Shown here: one piece after another, positions 1 to 5,702 of the stretch | Layout: every line of letters begins with the position of its first letter | How positions within the stretch are numbered: position 1 is the stretch's first letter | Assembly: GCA_017431185.1 (NCBI GenBank) | Contig: JAFRLP010000541.1 | Location: 1-11,371 of the forward strand | Direction: 5' to 3' | From: Victivallales bacterium | Lineage (GTDB): Bacteria > Verrucomicrobiota > Lentisphaeria > Oligosphaerales > Oligosphaeraceae | Length of the DNA stretch: 11,371 bases | Notes under the pieces: generated by a model | Database searches by the model: none | What the model saw: the letters and a program-made list of their open reading frames with translations, nothing else | Told to the model about the DNA's origin: nothing | Program-made: the position numbers and the translations under genes

Positions 1-25
1 CGAAAGCAACAGCGAATTGCTTTCG
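1..25. repeat. Perfect 9-bp inverted repeat at window edge
   Basis: CGAAAGCAA (1-9) and TTGCTTTCG (17-25) are exact reverse complements around a 7-base loop (10-16). The stem may continue beyond the left edge. No T-run follows on the plus strand, so it is not a classic intrinsic terminator for a plus-strand gene. It could be the end of a dispersed repeat or a terminator arm of a gene outside the window. Confidence 0.5.
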
Positions 26-131
26 CCGCGTGGAGTTTCGGAGCATTGGAGTTCGGCTAGGGTGCCGCCGCTACGGCGCTGATTTTGGCACAGAGCGGCT
101 TGCAATCAAATGAGCAGGGTTATATTAACTC
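26..131. other. Non-coding leader with decayed-looking frame
   Basis: No gene is supported here. Plus-strand frame 1 is open from base 1 to a TAG at 58-60 and then open again to a TGA at 150-152, with low-complexity Ala/Gly-rich translation, which could be a remnant of a coding or dispersed repeat sequence. The stretch also contains two similar short words, TGGAGTTTCGG and TGGAGTTCGGC, and a 5-bp hairpin CGCCG-CTA-CGGCG at 66-78. Confidence 0.35.
100..126 (+). promoter_or_regulatory. Weak candidate promoter for the 153-1085 gene
   Basis: TTGCAA (100-105) and TATATT (121-126) resemble -35 and -10 boxes, but the spacer is only 15 bases and the -35 matches the consensus at 4 of 6 positions. Transcription would start near 133, leaving a short leader before the Shine-Dalgarno at 141. 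It is offered as the best candidate in this leader, not as a firm call. Confidence 0.25.
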
Positions 132-140
132 GTGTCAAAA

Positions 141-146
141 AAGGAG
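141..146 (+). promoter_or_regulatory. Ribosome binding site AAGGAG
   Basis: AAGGAG lies 6 bases before the ATG at 153. It decides the start: an in-frame GTG at 132 would place this motif inside the coding region and has no comparable signal of its own. Confidence 0.8.
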
Positions 147-152
147 AATCTG

Positions 153-1085
153 ATGAGAATAGCCTCTACAACTGGTGATTTTCTGGACTACGTGGCCAAT
201 GATGACATTCCGCAGGCAGTTCGTCTGTTGGCGCAATGTGGCTTCAGGCATATCGACGTCAATCTGGGCGGGGCGCTCTTCAAGGATTCAAGGCTTTGCT
301 CGGACGGCTGGGAAACCTGGGCTGAGGAAATCAAGAGGACAGGCATTGAGATGGGCGTGGATTTCGTGCAGGCGCACGCCTCCGACTCCGCATACGCGCC
401 TGGTCAAGACCGCGATTATCGCATGGAGATGCTCCGCAGGGAGATGCAAGTCTGCAAGGTGCTCGGCATTCCAGGCATGGTTGTGCATGCCATCAGCCGT
501 CCCCAAGGCGACAGGGAGGATTTTCTGAAGGCCAACACCGCCATGTATTCGGAGTTGCTGAAGAGCGCCGAGGAGACGGGAGTCCGAGTCTATACGGAAA
601 ACACCTGCACGGCAAACTGCCCGACCTATTTCCTGTACGAAGGAAGCGACTTCAATGAACTGCGTGAGCGTCTGGGACGCCATCCGCTCTTCGGCTGCTG
701 CTGGGACGTCGGCCATGCGAATGTGCAGGACGTTGACCAGTATAAGTGCATCACGGAGATGGGGGATGGCCTCATGGCAGTCCATATCCACGACAATGAC
801 GGACGGCGCGACCTGCACCTTCAGCCCTATTCTGGAAATACCTGCTATGACGCCATCCTCAGTGCGCTTTGCGCCATCGGCTTCAAAGGCTGCTTCACGC
901 TTGAGGCACTCAGCCTTCCCGTCGCCCAGACCTTCTGCTTCTGCCGAAGGAAGCGTTTCACGCAGCAGGGAAAGGAGCATGACAAACTCGGAATGCTGCC
1001 GCTGGAATTCAAGATGCGCTCCCAGCGATACATGTTCGATGTCGTAAGATTCATGCTGGAGACCTACGGTTGCTTCGAGGAATGA
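153..1085 (+). CDS. Sugar phosphate isomerase/epimerase family protein
   Basis: This 310-residue protein is a xylose-isomerase-like TIM barrel (AP endonuclease 2 superfamily, PF01261), probably a cytoplasmic metal-dependent isomerase, epimerase or lyase acting on a sugar or sugar acid. The expected ligand positions are present: His75 (FVQAH), His112 (VVHA), Glu149 (YTEN), Asp185 and His188 (WDVGHA), His211 and His213 (VHIHDND), His222, and Glu251 (FTLEAL). The ATG at 153 is preferred to the GTG at 132 because AAGGAG sits 6 bases upstream. After Glu251 there is a Cys/Arg/Lys-rich stretch (about 260-275) before a final helix; it is less typical of the family and may be a lid. The gene stands alone on the plus strand and converges on the nuclease gene. 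The fold is secure; the substrate is unknown. Confidence 0.88.
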   Translation: MRIASTTGDFLDYVANDDIPQAVRLLAQCGFRHIDVNLGGALFKDSRLCSDGWETWAEEIKRTGIEMGVDFVQAHASDSAYAPGQDRDYRMEMLRREMQVCKVLGIPGMVVHAISRPQGDREDFLKANTAMYSELLKSAEETGVRVYTENTCTANCPTYFLYEGSDFNELRERLGRHPLFGCCWDVGHANVQDVDQYKCITEMGDGLMAVHIHDNDGRRDLHLQPYSGNTCYDAILSALCAIGFKGCFTLEALSLPVAQTFCFCRRKRFTQQGKEHDKLGMLPLEFKMRSQRYMFDVVRFMLETYGCFEE

Positions 1086-1105
1086 CGACGGCGGGGACAC
1101 CGTCG
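1086..1105. terminator. Weak hairpin between convergent genes
   Basis: CGACGG (1086-1091) and CCGTCG (1100-1105) form a 6-bp GC-rich stem with an 8-base loop, starting immediately after the TGA of the upstream gene. The convergent position suits termination. There is no T-run after it on either strand, so an intrinsic terminator is doubtful; Rho-dependent termination or mere RNA 3'-end stabilisation is possible. Confidence 0.3.
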
Positions 1106-1167
1106 CAGCATTTCCCACAGACGCTGCCAGAGAGTCCACCGTTCCGAAACGAGAGAGGCGTCTCCAA

Positions 1168-2727
1168 TTATTCTTTGGCAACTTCTTCAGTCTGCCAGTC
1201 GGCGATTTGTCCAGTCCTGGTATCGAAAGTCACACCGTTCAGGAATATTCTTTTCCGCGAAAGACCATACTGCTGGTAATATTTCCTGTCCTTAATCTGG
1301 GAGAGGGCGGAATCATCTTTATCCAGTTTGAATTCAAAGATGAAAACATATTTTTCGGTTTCAGCCACTGCATCAATTCGTCCGTCATTCGTGTGGGATT
1401 CCGCCTTGACATAATATCCAAGCAGACGGAACAGGGCAAAGAAAATGTTCTGGAAATTGCTCTCGTCCTTGTGGTGGACCTCATACGATATTCCCGCGAA
1501 GAAAACCTCCATTGCCTTACGGAGTTGTTTGACGTCGCCATTCACCATCGCCTCCGCCAATTGCTCACAGAAATTGGTGACAAAATTGTCCGATTTCCGG
1601 GAATAGGCGTTCATCAGGCTGGTATTGAAGGAGAAACTGACCTCGCGGTTCGGGAAATCCAGCCAGTACCACGGCATATTGAACTTTTTCACCATGGACT
1701 TGATTGTCAGATACCCTGTTTGAAGCAGCAGCGTCAGCGGATCCAACTGGTCGATTTCAAAGGCATTGAATGCCATGGAAGAAACCGGTTTTGAAAGAAT
1801 ATTGTCGAAATCGAATCTCGTTTTTTTGACGAGTTCCATCAGGAAGGAGGGCGTTCCCGTCGAAAACCAGTAGTTGTCGAACTCGCCATCAGATTCGAAA
1901 AATTTTGCTAGAGAGACAGGATTATATACGGATTCGCAGTCCGCATGGAAACGATATCCGTCATACCATTCCCTGATTTTCGGAAGCAATTGCTCCCTTG
2001 GCATATTCAATTGCCTTGAGACCCATTCAATCCTGTCGTTGAAATAGGATTCGAGTTCGCTCTCAACATAGCCAAGCATTGTGGCGTATTTCGCGTTCAT
2101 CGTAATGTCGGTCAGGTTGTTCAAATCGGAAAACAGCGAGACATGGCAGAATTTGCTGACGCCAGTGATGAAGGCAAAACGGAGAGACTTGCCCGCCTTT
2201 TTGATGTTGCTGTAAAACCCCTTCAGGACTTGAAGAATCCCATCCACCTTTGGATTGGTGATATTATTGAGGATTGGTTTGTCGTATTCATCCACAAGAA
2301 TAACCAAATCCCCCTGTTTAGCCATATCTTTGATCAGGTTTTCAAAGCGGGTGGTCAGCAGTTCCCCACGAAGACTCAGGCCACTGCTTTCGGCAACATT
2401 CACCAGCAAATCATTCAGGTAGCCGGAAAGTTCTTCTGGAGTCTGAATATCGCAGTTTGCCATGTCCAAATGAATCACAGGGTGGGTTTTCCAGTCGTAT
2501 GGCTTGCCGTAAATCGCCAGTCCCCTGAACAACTCTTTTTTCCCTTCAAAAAGGGCTTTCAGCGTGGAGACCGTCAGCGATTTTCCAAAACGACGGGGAC
2601 GGGCGAGAAAATACATTCCCTTAGCCGGCCTTATCAACTGCCAGATGAACTCCGTCTTGTCCACATACAGGAAATCTCCCTGTATCAAATCTTCGAAAAT
2701 GTAAACGCTGCTGGTCAAATCCTTCAT
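1168..2727 (-). CDS. AAA-ATPase-like / PD-(D/E)XK nuclease protein
   Basis: This 519-residue protein has the architecture of a widespread bacterial family: AAA-ATPase-like domain (PF09820) followed by a PD-(D/E)XK nuclease-like domain (PDDEXK_9, formerly DUF1703). The Walker A region is RPRRFGKS (43-50, Lys49) and Walker B is LVILVDEYD (141-149, Asp146-Glu147); FAFITGVSKF (184-193) is the usual strand after it. The C-terminal domain keeps GRIDAVAE with Asp452, then EFK with Glu465 and Lys467, and the downstream QIKDRKYYQQY helix, so the nuclease site looks intact. Length is normal for the family. The ATG at 2727 is chosen over one at 2742 because GGAGGA lies 7 bases before it. Base composition is more A+T-rich than neighbours, as expected for this frequently transferred family. 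Its biological role is not established; defence or mobile DNA processing are guesses. Confidence 0.93.
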   Translation of the reverse strand: MKDLTSSVYIFEDLIQGDFLYVDKTEFIWQLIRPAKGMYFLARPRRFGKSLTVSTLKALFEGKKELFRGLAIYGKPYDWKTHPVIHLDMANCDIQTPEELSGYLNDLLVNVAESSGLSLRGELLTTRFENLIKDMAKQGDLVILVDEYDKPILNNITNPKVDGILQVLKGFYSNIKKAGKSLRFAFITGVSKFCHVSLFSDLNNLTDITMNAKYATMLGYVESELESYFNDRIEWVSRQLNMPREQLLPKIREWYDGYRFHADCESVYNPVSLAKFFESDGEFDNYWFSTGTPSFLMELVKKTRFDFDNILSKPVSSMAFNAFEIDQLDPLTLLLQTGYLTIKSMVKKFNMPWYWLDFPNREVSFSFNTSLMNAYSRKSDNFVTNFCEQLAEAMVNGDVKQLRKAMEVFFAGISYEVHHKDESNFQNIFFALFRLLGYYVKAESHTNDGRIDAVAETEKYVFIFEFKLDKDDSALSQIKDRKYYQQYGLSRKRIFLNGVTFDTRTGQIADWQTEEVAKE

Positions 2728-2734
2728 GTCGTCA

Positions 2735-2740
2735 TCCTCC
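2735..2740 (-). promoter_or_regulatory. Ribosome binding site GGAGGA
   Basis: GGAGGA is 7 bases before the ATG at 2727. It overlaps the in-frame ATG at 2742, making that upstream ATG an unlikely start and shortening the protein by five acidic-rich residues. Confidence 0.8.
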
Positions 2741-2807
2741 ATAATCCAGTGTGACTATCTCCGTCCTGAAACATCAGATTGTCCCTAATCGGCATCAATT
2801 TTATAAT

Positions 2808-2836
2808 AATATAAGAACCCAAGGATGCTTTGGCAA
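2808..2836 (-). promoter_or_regulatory. Sigma70-like promoter of the AAA/nuclease gene
   Basis: On the minus strand, TTGCCA (2836-2831) and TATATT (2813-2808) each match the sigma70 consensus at 5 of 6 positions and are separated by exactly 17 bases. Transcription would start near 2801 and give a leader of roughly 75 bases before the ATG at 2727. This is the best promoter seen in the window and implies that the AAA/nuclease gene is expressed independently of the operon upstream. Confidence 0.65.
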
Positions 2837-2845
2837 ATGGAGAAA

Positions 2846-2875
2846 CACATTTTCATCCCATTCACCACATTTTCA
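2846..2875 (-). promoter_or_regulatory. Pair of direct repeats upstream of the -35 box
   Basis: TGAAAATGTG occurs twice on the minus strand (2875-2866 and 2855-2846), with a start-to-start distance of 20 bases, close to two helical turns. The proximal copy ends nine bases upstream of the -35 box at 2836. Position and spacing are what is expected of a tandem activator site of the AraC/XylS kind; the binding protein is unknown. Chance cannot be excluded for a 10-base word in A/T-rich sequence. Confidence 0.4.
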
Positions 2876-2919
2876 CCTACCTTCCATGGCACTTTGAAAT
2901 TACCTCCGCAACCGACAAG

Positions 2920-2938
2920 GGGCCATCGTTTTTGGCCC
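2920..2938. terminator. Possible weak hairpin after the operon
   Basis: GGGCC (2920-2924) and GGCCC (2934-2938) form a 5-bp all-GC stem with a 9-base loop, starting about 10 bases past the last stop codon of the minus-strand operon. No T-run follows in the direction of transcription, so it is a poor intrinsic terminator. Nothing better was seen before the next gene. Confidence 0.25.
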
Positions 2939-2948
2939 ATCTCGACGC

Positions 2949-3719
2949 TCACAGTGAGGCGATGAATTGCAGTCCCGCAAGCATGTCCTTTTCGGGGCGA
3001 CGCTGTTCCAGCGTCTTGACCACGGCAAGCCGGTTGATTTGGCGATGGAAATCCACGGGGAGGTCACCTTCGCCGGGCACCAAATGCATATCATGGTAAA
3101 GAGCCTCCTGATTGGTCAGCCGTGAATCCGACCAATGCACACGTCCAATCAGTTCGGGGTGGGCAAGGAAATCGTAAAGGCGAGCGAAACGCTCCTTTGC
3201 GGTGGCATAGAGCGCCACCGAGGTGGCGGCGTGGCTGGTGTCCAAGGTCAACATCAGGTTGGAGCGTCCCGCATCCTGGCGAATGCGGAACCATTCGGAC
3301 GCAGTGCAGCCGAAACTGAGGTGCGAGGGGCGATGCATCACCATGTTCTCCAGGCAGATGGTGGTATTTCTGGAGGCCGCGAAATCAGCGATTTCCTGAA
3401 TGGCGGAAATCAGGCGGTCATAGTCGCCGACCACCTCATCCTCCATCGTGTGAATGCCCGTGGGGTGCATGACCATTCGGTCAATGGAGTACTGGCAGCC
3501 TTCCACAATCGCCTCCTTGACTTTGGCGATGGACTGCCTGCGCAACTCATCGTCAAAGGCGGCGAGATTCATGCCAGCATAAGGAAGATGGACTCCCCCC
3601 ACAAACGGGACATACTGCGGCCAGTCGGGCAGACGGTCATAGCGCGTGATGTGCGCCTCGACACCCAGATGCGTGGCGGTCAAGAATTCAGGCGTATGGC
3701 AAGGACGGGTCAGCAACAT
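2949..3719 (-). CDS. Sugar isomerase/epimerase-like TIM-barrel protein
   Basis: This 256-residue protein belongs to the AP endonuclease 2/xylose-isomerase-like TIM-barrel superfamily (PF01261) but differs clearly from the plus-strand homologue in the same window. Candidate metal or catalytic residues are His44 (GGVHLPY), His85 (MVMHP), Glu124 (CLENMV), Asp160 and His163 (LTLDTSHA), His195 (GRVHWSD), His209/His212 (YHDMHLVPGEGD) and Glu238 (VKTLEQ). The ATG at 3719 is preferred because GGAG lies 6 bases upstream; a GTG at 3752 has no such signal and would add 11 residues. It is the last gene of the seven-gene minus-strand unit, 37 bases after the PHP gene. Likely a cytoplasmic enzyme on a sugar or keto-sugar; isomerase, epimerase and beta-eliminating lyase are all known in this fold, so the reaction is open. 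Confidence 0.83.
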   Translation of the reverse strand: MLLTRPCHTPEFLTATHLGVEAHITRYDRLPDWPQYVPFVGGVHLPYAGMNLAAFDDELRRQSIAKVKEAIVEGCQYSIDRMVMHPTGIHTMEDEVVGDYDRLISAIQEIADFAASRNTTICLENMVMHRPSHLSFGCTASEWFRIRQDAGRSNLMLTLDTSHAATSVALYATAKERFARLYDFLAHPELIGRVHWSDSRLTNQEALYHDMHLVPGEGDLPVDFHRQINRLAVVKTLEQRRPEKDMLAGLQFIASL

Positions 3720-3725
3720 GTTCTT

Positions 3726-3729
3726 CTCC
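3726..3729 (-). promoter_or_regulatory. Ribosome binding site GGAG
   Basis: GGAG, followed by AAGAAC and then ATG at 3719, gives a normal 6-base spacing. It supports the shorter product over the GTG start at 3752. Confidence 0.65.
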
Positions 3730-3756
3730 AGGGGGCAGGGGCCGTCAGGCACTGCT

Positions 3757-4776
3757 TCAGGTGAAAAGCGGATTCAGAAGGAACAGCGGTTCGTAATCGC
3801 CATCCTGCCCGTAAGCGCGCGGCTGGGGCTTGCCCAGCCCGCGCACACGGTAGTAAGTCGCCTTCGGCAACGCGCCCTCAAACTCGAATCTGCCAGGGGC
3901 GATGTCGCGGAATTCCTTGAGGGGGCGGGCATCACCGATTATCTCCACCTGCATCAGAGGCAGTTTCACGTCAAAGGCGAGACGAACAGTGCGCTGTGGT
4001 GCATTCGCCTCCTGGGGCAGAATCTCCCAAACGGGATTGGCGATGGCATTGGCCACGGTGCAATAGAAACGTCCAGCACGATAGGCATCCACGATTTCCT
4101 CGTAGGTGTTGTTCTCAACCCAGAGATGGTCCTGCACGAACTCGCCAGGATAGTAGTCCTTTCCGCCATCGTTGAAATGATGGTGGAAATCGGAGCCGCA
4201 TCGCGCATAGATGCGGTGGCCCAGCAGAAGCAACTGATCCCACTCCGCGCCGATATCCCAGGTCTGCGGCGCACGGCGTTCACGGCGGTCAACGCAGGCG
4301 AGCACCTTGAACACGGGAGACTGCGCCAGCGGAAGAAGCGCGGAAAACGGCACATCAGGCGCATTGGGATGGTTGAAAATCATCAGGGATTTGCCGCCCC
4401 ACTGCTCAATGAAGCGCAATTCCTCCAGCGCAGGCTCGATTCCCTCCACTCCCATCCTGCGGTCAAAACGCTCTATCAGCGCCATCAGCAGTTCAAACTC
4501 GCGGTTGTTCGGCGTGGTCAGCACGATGACATGCCTGGGGATGGGAAACTCTATCTCCCCCGTGTTGAAGATGGGCATGTCCGTGCGCCGTCGCGTCTCC
4601 ACCACCTCCTCATATTGATGTTCCACCCAATCCAGGTTCGGATGCCGCGCATGCCCCGAAATCGCGATGAAATCACAGTACGGACGCGCTCTCTCGACAA
4701 TCTCCGCTATCGGCAATGTTCCATCCCCGCACCAGTGCGAATGGATGTGAACGTCTCCTGTAATCCATTTTCCCAT
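3757..4776 (-). CDS. PHP-domain metal-dependent phosphoesterase-like protein
   Basis: This 339-residue protein has a complete PHP (polymerase and histidinol phosphatase) metal site: VHIHSH (His10, His12 and extra His14), ISGH (His42), TGEIEF (Glu74), a further His83, FNHP (His136) and GSDFHHH (Asp196, His198). A trinuclear metal centre and hydrolysis of a phosphoester are expected from the family, although some members act on other bonds. The segment AGRFYCTVANA near 233-243 is the usual link to a C-terminal beta-rich domain (about 255-339), also found in other large PHP proteins. The ATG at 4776 is chosen because AAGGA is 7 bases upstream; a start at 4854 would overlap the AraC gene by 64 bases and lacks family similarity. 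No signal peptide. It lies 14 bases after the AraC stop and is co-transcribed. The substrate is unknown. Confidence 0.88.
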   Translation of the reverse strand: MGKWITGDVHIHSHWCGDGTLPIAEIVERARPYCDFIAISGHARHPNLDWVEHQYEEVVETRRRTDMPIFNTGEIEFPIPRHVIVLTTPNNREFELLMALIERFDRRMGVEGIEPALEELRFIEQWGGKSLMIFNHPNAPDVPFSALLPLAQSPVFKVLACVDRRERRAPQTWDIGAEWDQLLLLGHRIYARCGSDFHHHFNDGGKDYYPGEFVQDHLWVENNTYEEIVDAYRAGRFYCTVANAIANPVWEILPQEANAPQRTVRLAFDVKLPLMQVEIIGDARPLKEFRDIAPGRFEFEGALPKATYYRVRGLGKPQPRAYGQDGDYEPLFLLNPLFT

Positions 4777-4783
4777 GCCCGAT

Positions 4784-4788
4784 TCCTT
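4784..4788 (-). promoter_or_regulatory. Ribosome binding site AAGGA
   Basis: AAGGA is 7 bases before the ATG at 4776 and lies in the 14-base gap after the AraC stop codon. It supports the start that removes the overlap with the AraC gene. Confidence 0.65.
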
Positions 4789-4790
4789 GT

Positions 4791-5702
4791 TCAGCAATTT
4801 CCCGTCCGGGGCCTTGCGCGCACGCCAGACGCACAGTTCACAGGCGCAGGACACCTGCGGTATTGTTCGGGTGTGACCTGAAAGCAGCGCTTGAAAGCAG
4901 CGCAGAAGTACGCCAGATTGGCAAAGGAAAGCCTTGTGGCGATCTCCCCTATCCGCAGACCCGATTCCCGCAGCAGACGCGCCGCTTCCGCCATTCGAAG
5001 ATTATTGAGGTGCTGTTTGGGGGAACAGTCAAAATGCTTTCGCCACTTGCGGAAGAAGTCACTGCGCGAGAGATGAAAACGCCTGGCCACCCTGTCCATC
5101 TGGAGGTCTTCCGAAAAATGGCTTCGGAAATAGGAGTCTATCAGCATGAGATTCTGCCATTCGCTGTGCGGGTCATCTCCCTGGCTGACACTGCCTTTGG
5201 AGAGCAGAAGCCTGGTCAGCAGGAGATAGGCCAGTGCATCGATGGTATCGCAGACGCCAGGTGCGCTGATGCTGTCAAAAAGGGCGCGCAATTGCGCAAA
5301 GATGGCCTCGCAATCCGCCAGAACCTGCTCTGGCAGCTCCCAGGCGTATGGTGGCGACAGCACACCGCTGGCCTCCAGAACGGGCAGAACAGCAGTGGGA
5401 TAGACGATGATAAAAATGTCGCGCTCCCCGAGTTTATGGTATGAGTACTCCGTCAGTGGAGGCTTGATGACCGCATGGGGATATCCCACGCAGTAGCGTT
5501 CACCGCAAATGGAGAGTTCCGCCTGACTGTCCTGGGCATAAGGGCAGGTGCGCACACCAATCTCCAGTTTGTCGGGGAAGTGCGCCGACAGCCTCTCCAA
5601 TGGCGGATTGCGCAACGAGTAGCCGATGGCCTCCAGGCGATAGACGCTGTGCATCCGCCTGGCGTCACGGCCAATGTCAATGTATCTGGAATCGGTAATC
5701 AT
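4791..5702 (-). CDS. AraC-family transcriptional regulator
   Basis: This 303-residue protein ends in a typical AraC/XylS DNA-binding domain at about 185-283. The first helix-turn-helix lies near 200-221 (MDRVARRFHLSRSDFFRKW) and the second near 250-271 (IGEIATRLSFANLAYFCAAFK), ending in the family-typical FQVTPEQYRR. The first 170 residues have the character of a beta-rich ligand-binding (cupin-like) region with a helical linker, as in sugar-responsive members. A 20-residue tail rich in Cys, Arg and Pro follows the DNA-binding domain. The ATG overlaps the stop of the preceding glycosidase-like gene as ATGA, and no Shine-Dalgarno is visible, so translation is probably coupled. Lying inside the operon, it would be made together with the enzymes it presumably controls; the inducer is unknown. 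Confidence 0.93.
   Translation of the reverse strand: MITDSRYIDIGRDARRMHSVYRLEAIGYSLRNPPLERLSAHFPDKLEIGVRTCPYAQDSQAELSICGERYCVGYPHAVIKPPLTEYSYHKLGERDIFIIVYPTAVLPVLEASGVLSPPYAWELPEQVLADCEAIFAQLRALFDSISAPGVCDTIDALAYLLLTRLLLSKGSVSQGDDPHSEWQNLMLIDSYFRSHFSEDLQMDRVARRFHLSRSDFFRKWRKHFDCSPKQHLNNLRMAEAARLLRESGLRIGEIATRLSFANLAYFCAAFKRCFQVTPEQYRRCPAPVNCASGVRARPRTGNC

Noticed and set aside
132..152. GTG start at 132 for the first gene
   Set aside because: The Shine-Dalgarno AAGGAG would lie inside the coding region; the ATG at 153 has correct spacing and the usual MRIA-type start.
288..1181. Minus-strand open frame of 297 codons opposite the first isomerase gene
   Set aside because: Its translation resembles no family, and the plus strand carries all TIM-barrel ligand motifs with a good ribosome site.
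2846..2875. CRISPR-like or satellite repeat
   Set aside because: Only two 10-base copies are present with no further units; a regulatory site is a better fit.
2920..2938. Strong intrinsic terminator at the end of the operon
   Set aside because: The stem is only 5 bp with a 9-base loop and no T-run, so it is listed only as a weak hairpin.
4777..4854. Upstream start extending the PHP protein by 26 residues
   Set aside because: The extension overlaps the AraC gene and lacks similarity to PHP N-termini; a ribosome site precedes the ATG at 4776.
3646..4881. Long plus-strand open frame of 411 codons opposite the PHP gene
   Set aside because: It is antisense to a gene with complete PHP motifs, has no recognisable domain or good ribosome site, and is explained by G+C-rich codon structure.
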